From assembly GCA_023150215.1 (NCBI GenBank), contig JAKLLJ010000123.1:1-8721 (forward strand): a stretch of 8,721 bases of DNA, given 5' to 3'. The notes beneath the pieces were generated by a model. That model did not search any database. It was given only the letters and a program-made list of their open reading frames with translations, and was not told where the DNA came from. The stretch is from Thauera sp. (GTDB taxonomy: Bacteria > Pseudomonadota > Gammaproteobacteria > Burkholderiales > Rhodocyclaceae). The stretch's first letter is position 1. The number at the start of each line of letters is the position of its first letter. Positions 6,292 through 8,721 of this stretch are shown here, one piece after another. The position numbers were made by a program, and so were the translations under genes.

Positions 6292-6418
6292 GTTCGCGGC
6301 TGCCGCCGCTCCTACAGAAAACCGATGCGCGCTCAGCGTCGTGCAGGAGCGGCGGCAACCGCTCCACAGATAACCGGTGCGCGCTCGGCGTCATGTAGGA
6401 GCGGCGGCAGCCGCGAAC
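6292..6418. repeat. REP-like inverted repeat with 25-bp perfect arms
   Basis: The segment 6292-6316 (begins GTTCGCGGCTGCCGCCGCTC) is the exact reverse complement of 6394-6418 (begins TGTAGGAGCGGCGGCAGCCG). The arms are separated by 77 bp. A third, imperfect copy in the same orientation as the right arm lies at 6341-6366. The core TGTAGGAGCGGC...GCCGCGAA resembles the dispersed 'GTAGGAGCGG' repeats common between genes in Pseudomonas, Xanthomonas and some betaproteobacteria, which act like REP elements. A transcript would fold into a large stem. Confidence 0.85.
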
Positions 6419-6423
6419 AGCGG
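6320..6423 (+). repeat. 52-bp tandem duplication inside the REP-like element
   Basis: Two direct copies start at 6320 and 6372, both opening AACCGRTGCGCGCTCRGCGT and continuing into GGAGCGGCGGCARCCGC. Over the first 43 bases they differ at only a few positions. The duplication explains the additional central copy of the REP-like core. Confidence 0.85.
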
Positions 6424-6497
6424 CGGTTCCGCCGGATTGCAGCTGGAGCGCGATTTCGTCGTACGCGGCCGCAACATCGCCCGAGACCGCCCCCGTC

Positions 6498-7259
6498 CTA
6501 CCGCCCCGCATCCGGCGCGACGCACGCCTCATCCCGCGACACGAACCGAAACTCGGCAAACCCTGCGCGTGCGCTCTCCCCGGTGTTGTCCGTGTCGGAC
6601 GCCAGCGCGATCCCGCTGAGCTGCGCCGGCAGCGCCCCGAAGGCGCGCTTGAAGTCTTCCGCCACATCGCGCCGCTCGATCACCCAGCCCCCCGCATCAC
6701 CCGCACCCGAGCGCAACACGATCATGCGCGTGCGGTCGGTGTAAGCATTGGGCATGAAGGTACCCACCGGCTGGCGGTTGTCCCAAACGTAATTGAGCGC
6801 GGCATCCGGCACCTGGTCACCATAGATCGAGCGCGCCAGCGCCAGCTTCGCCCGGGTGCCAAGGCCGAGCGCCTCGGGCGCCACCTTGAAACTCACATAC
6901 ACCCGCGCAGCGTAGTCGTCGCCGGCCTTGGTCCTCATGTCGGCAGTGACCAGCGGCGCATCGACGCGCCACAGCCAGCACAGATGAGGCGTGGCCTCGA
7001 GGTCGATGTCGAGCGGGCGGCCGAGCAAGGCCATGCTGCGCTCTGCGACAGCTTCGATGGCGGCAACGCCATCCCAGCGCTTGAGTGAATACTGCGTCGG
7101 CGCGATGCGCTCGTCGAGCTGCTGGACGCGCCAGGGTTCGGGCAGGCCCGAGGCGTCGGCCGGAAATCGCCCGACCCAGTCCGCGGCCGCGTTCGCCACC
7201 GGGGCAGCGCAGCTCAGTGCCAGGGCGAGTGCCCAGCGGGTGCAGCGGTATGTGTGCAT
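6498..7259 (-). CDS. Secreted DUF3047 domain protein
   Basis: A 253-residue protein with an N-terminal signal peptide (Arg/Lys-poor hydrophobic core at 8-22, probable cleavage after ANA near residue 24), so it is likely periplasmic. The mature part fits DUF3047: LCWLWRVDAPL (93-103), GDDYAARVYVSFKV (113-126), NYVWDNRQPVG (156-166), AYTDRTRMIVLRSG (172-185), WVIERRDVAEDFKRAFG (192-208) and SGIALASDTDNTG (215-227). DUF3047 proteins have no known activity but often occur in respiratory and environmental proteobacteria. The start ATG 7259 has GGAG about 10 bp upstream and lies 46 bp inside the end of the phnC-like gene in another frame, which indicates shared transcription. The link to a phosphonate-type transporter is not a standard pairing that I know. 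Confidence 0.85.
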   Translation of the reverse strand: MHTYRCTRWALALALSCAAPVANAAADWVGRFPADASGLPEPWRVQQLDERIAPTQYSLKRWDGVAAIEAVAERSMALLGRPLDIDLEATPHLCWLWRVDAPLVTADMRTKAGDDYAARVYVSFKVAPEALGLGTRAKLALARSIYGDQVPDAALNYVWDNRQPVGTFMPNAYTDRTRMIVLRSGAGDAGGWVIERRDVAEDFKRAFGALPAQLSGIALASDTDNTGESARAGFAEFRFVSRDEACVAPDAGR

Positions 7260-8092
7260 GCGTGTCGTCTCCAGCGTCGTGATTCGATTTCGTCCGGCGA
7301 GCGGGGGAGCGATGCCAGCGGATCATCCGACCGCTCGCAGGCCTCATCAGCCGGTCCGCTGCGATACAGCGCCGCCAGTTGCGCCTCATCGACCTGCGAC
7401 TGAGCCAGATCGAAAACGATCCTCCCCTGCCGCAGCCCGATCACCCGGTCGGCAAGCAGCGGCAGCAGCGCCGTGTTGTGCACCACCGACACCCGTGTTG
7501 CCTCGCCCGCAGCGGTGCCGAGCACCCGGCAGATCTCCTGCGCAGCCGCAGGGTCGAGCGCCGCGGTCGGCTCGTCGGCGAGGATCAGCCGCGGCGCCTG
7601 CACGAGCAGGCGGGCAATCGCGATCTTCTGCCGTTCGCCGCCGGACAGCCCATCGGTGCGCATCGACGCCTTGTCCAGCATGCCCACCGTCGCCAGCGCC
7701 GCGCATGCCCGTTCACACTCGTGCGCAGGATAGCGTCGCACCCAACTGCGCCAACCTGTCACGCGCCCGAGGCAGCCGATGAGCACGTTCTCGAGCGCAC
7801 TCAGCCGCGGCACCAGATGCAGGCCCTGCAGCACCTGGCCCGCCTCGCATCGAAGCGCGCGCAGCCGGGCGGGTGGCAGCGGCGTGTCGAGCCGCAGGCC
7901 GAGCACCGACACCTGCCCGGCCGTCGGCCGGGTGAAGCCGCTCAGCACGCGCAGCAGGGTGGATTTGCCGGCGCCGTTGTGACCGACGATCCCGACACGT
8001 TCACCCTCTTCCACCACCAGGCGATCGATGTCCAGCACCGTGCGCCCGGCGAGCGTGCATCGCACGCCGCGCAGATCGATGCAGCCGTTCAT
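7214..8092 (-). CDS. phnC: PhnC-like ABC transporter ATP-binding protein
   Basis: A 292-residue ABC ATPase of the phosphonate/phosphite importer type. Visible motifs are Walker A GHNGAGKST (37-45), the Q-loop region GQVLQ (85-89), the family-typical LVPRLSALENVLIGCLGR (93-110), signature LSGGE (149-153), Walker B RLILADEP (168-175) with D-loop ALD, and switch His205. It would power import through the PhnE-like permease encoded just upstream, whose stop overlaps this start as ATGA (8089-8092). The conserved domain ends near residue 245; the last ~47 residues are Arg/Asp/His-rich and run over the ribosome site and first codons of the DUF3047 gene, so the true end of the protein is longer than most PhnC. 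The binding protein PhnD is outside the window, so phosphonate, phosphite or another oxyanion cannot be told apart. Confidence 0.85.
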   Translation of the reverse strand: MNGCIDLRGVRCTLAGRTVLDIDRLVVEEGERVGIVGHNGAGKSTLLRVLSGFTRPTAGQVSVLGLRLDTPLPPARLRALRCEAGQVLQGLHLVPRLSALENVLIGCLGRVTGWRSWVRRYPAHECERACAALATVGMLDKASMRTDGLSGGERQKIAIARLLVQAPRLILADEPTAALDPAAAQEICRVLGTAAGEATRVSVVHNTALLPLLADRVIGLRQGRIVFDLAQSQVDEAQLAALYRSGPADEACERSDDPLASLPRSPDEIESRRWRRHACTHTAAPAGHSPWH

Positions 8093-8721
8093 GCCAGTGC
8101 CTGCCGGATGCGGCGGCTGATGGCGTCGAACCCGGACACCATCACCACGATCACGATCAGCACGGTCGCCAGCCGCCCCCACTGGAACAGCGCGGTCGCC
8201 TCGGTGATCAGCAGCCCCAGCCCGCCCGCGCCGATCAGCCCGAGGATGGTGGAGTCGCGGATGTTGAACTCCCAGATGTAGAGGTGGCTCGAGACGAACT
8301 GCGGCAGCACGGTCGGCCACACCGCGTTGAAGAACACCTGCGCCGGCCCCGCGCCCACGCTGCGCACCGCCTCGATTGCCGCCATGTCGAGCGACTCGAT
8401 GGCCTCGGCGAAGAGCTTGCCGTAGGTGCCCATCGAGTGCAGCCCGATCGCCAGGATGCCGGCGGTCGGCCCCAGACCCACGATGCCCACCAGCACCAGG
8501 CCGAAGACCAGGGTGTGGATCGAGCGGCAGGTGTCGAGCACCGCCTTTGCGCCCCAGGCCAGCAGACGCGGCGCCGCCAGGTTGCGCGCGGTGAGCACCG
8601 CCAGCGGCAGCGCCAGCAGATCCTCATTCGAGCGCATCCGGTTCTGCGGGATCTCGATCTGAATCTGAAAGGAGTTTCCGGTCGCCGGATCGCGCCAGTA
8701 ATTCGGCTCGATGAAGCGGCT
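8089..8721 (-). CDS. phnE: PhnE-like ABC permease, partial; N-terminal part of the frame belongs to another protein
   Basis: Open for 210 codons and running off the window end. From about 8619 down to 8089 it is a PhnE-type inner-membrane permease: LALPLAVLTARNLA, SIHTLVFGLVLVGIVGLGPTAG, KLFAEAIESLDMAAIEAVRS (the EAA-type loop that contacts the ATPase), then FEFN/RDSTILGLIGAGGLG-type sequence and a final hydrophobic helix. The stop overlaps the phnC-like start. The preceding ~34 residues (8721-8620) do not look like the expected N-terminal membrane helix of PhnE. They are polar and resemble an RND efflux permease. An internal ATG at 8637 exists but has no good ribosome site. The permease call is firm for the 3' part; as it stands the gene lacks its first membrane helix and may not be functional. 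Confidence 0.78.
   Translation of the reverse strand, partial: SRFIEPNYWRDPATGNSFQIQIEIPQNRMRSNEDLLALPLAVLTARNLAAPRLLAWGAKAVLDTCRSIHTLVFGLVLVGIVGLGPTAGILAIGLHSMGTYGKLFAEAIESLDMAAIEAVRSVGAGPAQVFFNAVWPTVLPQFVSSHLYIWEFNIRDSTILGLIGAGGLGLLITEATALFQWGRLATVLIVIVVMVSGFDAISRRIRQALA
8602..8721 (-). pseudogene. Fragment of an RND efflux permease fused in frame to phnE
   Basis: The minus-strand frame entering from the window end reads SRFIEPNYWRDPATGNSFQ, followed by a V/I-rich strand, EIPQNRM and SNEDLLALPL. This matches the pattern of the periplasmic porter domain of HAE1/CzcA-type RND permeases, in which a PNYWRDP-like turn, a Q-x-Q-V-E-x-P-Q strand and an S-x-E-D-L-x-x-L-P-V/L end occur in this order. 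The similarity stops at the Leu-Ala-Leu-Pro-Leu segment (8602-8619), which is also where PhnE similarity begins. Assigned from memory of the family, without alignment. Confidence 0.6.

Larger units (their letters stand above)
6069..6497. other. Gene-free repeat-bearing region between the sigma cluster and the Phn/DUF3047 block
   Basis: No gene could be supported on either strand. The part from 6069 to 6290 should hold the promoter of the sigma cluster on the minus strand; AACC-like motifs (near 6149 and 6293) exist, but no spacing-correct ECF or housekeeping promoter is convincing. The part from 6292 to 6434 is filled by inverted and tandem repeats that end in a small stem, CGGCGG/CCGCCG (6421-6426 and 6429-6434). 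These structures may shield or end the transcript of the DUF3047 gene. Confidence 0.5.

Noticed and set aside
6292..6418. Inverted arms considered as ends of an insertion sequence.
   Set aside because: Only 77 bp lie between the arms, with no transposase and no target-site duplication at the ends.

Overview
This window is very GC-rich and densely coded. The gene set (a TorA/TorD-type molybdoenzyme pair, a SulP-Usp pair, a zinc-finger anti-sigma/ECF sigma pair, a c-type cytochrome remnant, a DUF3047 protein and Phn-type ABC genes) suggests a respiratory betaproteobacterium near Rhodocyclales/Zoogloeaceae (Thauera/Azoarcus-like). This placement rests on remembered protein similarity and codon use. 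No rRNA, tRNA, CRISPR array or insertion sequence was seen.

Plus strand, 1-3294. The window opens in the last codons of a TorA/DMSO-reductase-family catalytic subunit, followed without a gap by its TorD-type chaperone. A gene-free stretch of about 400 bp with a small terminator-like hairpin follows. Next come a complete SulP anion transporter with a STAS domain and, 11 bp later, a universal stress protein gene that has lost its middle and its reading frame.

Minus strand, 6055 down to 3323. Read 5' to 3', this is a tight cluster: the C-terminal half of a c-type cytochrome ending in seven Cys-containing NPCAAK-type hexapeptides, a His/Tyr-rich protein that looks like DUF6969, an ECF sigma factor, a 65-residue zinc-binding anti-sigma factor and a YiiX-like permuted NlpC/P60 protein. 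The first four are chained by ATGA stop/start overlaps, so they are probably one transcript and translationally coupled. This is the most interesting part: a possible redox- or metal-responsive regulon whose front gene appears to have lost its heme-binding half.

Minus strand, 8721 down to 6498. Read 5' to 3', this is a PhnE-like permease, a PhnC-like ATPase (ATGA overlap) and a secreted DUF3047 protein whose start overlaps the end of phnC by 46 bp. The first ~34 residues of the permease frame do not look like PhnE. They look like the periplasmic part of an RND efflux permease, joined in frame at a shared Leu-Ala-Leu-Pro-Leu stretch. Between this block and the sigma cluster lies a dispersed-repeat region with 25-bp inverted arms and a 52-bp tandem duplication.

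Three separate genes (usp, the cytochrome and phnE) show joined ends with material missing between them. These are either real deletions or errors in the sequence assembly, and this should be settled before any biology is built on them.
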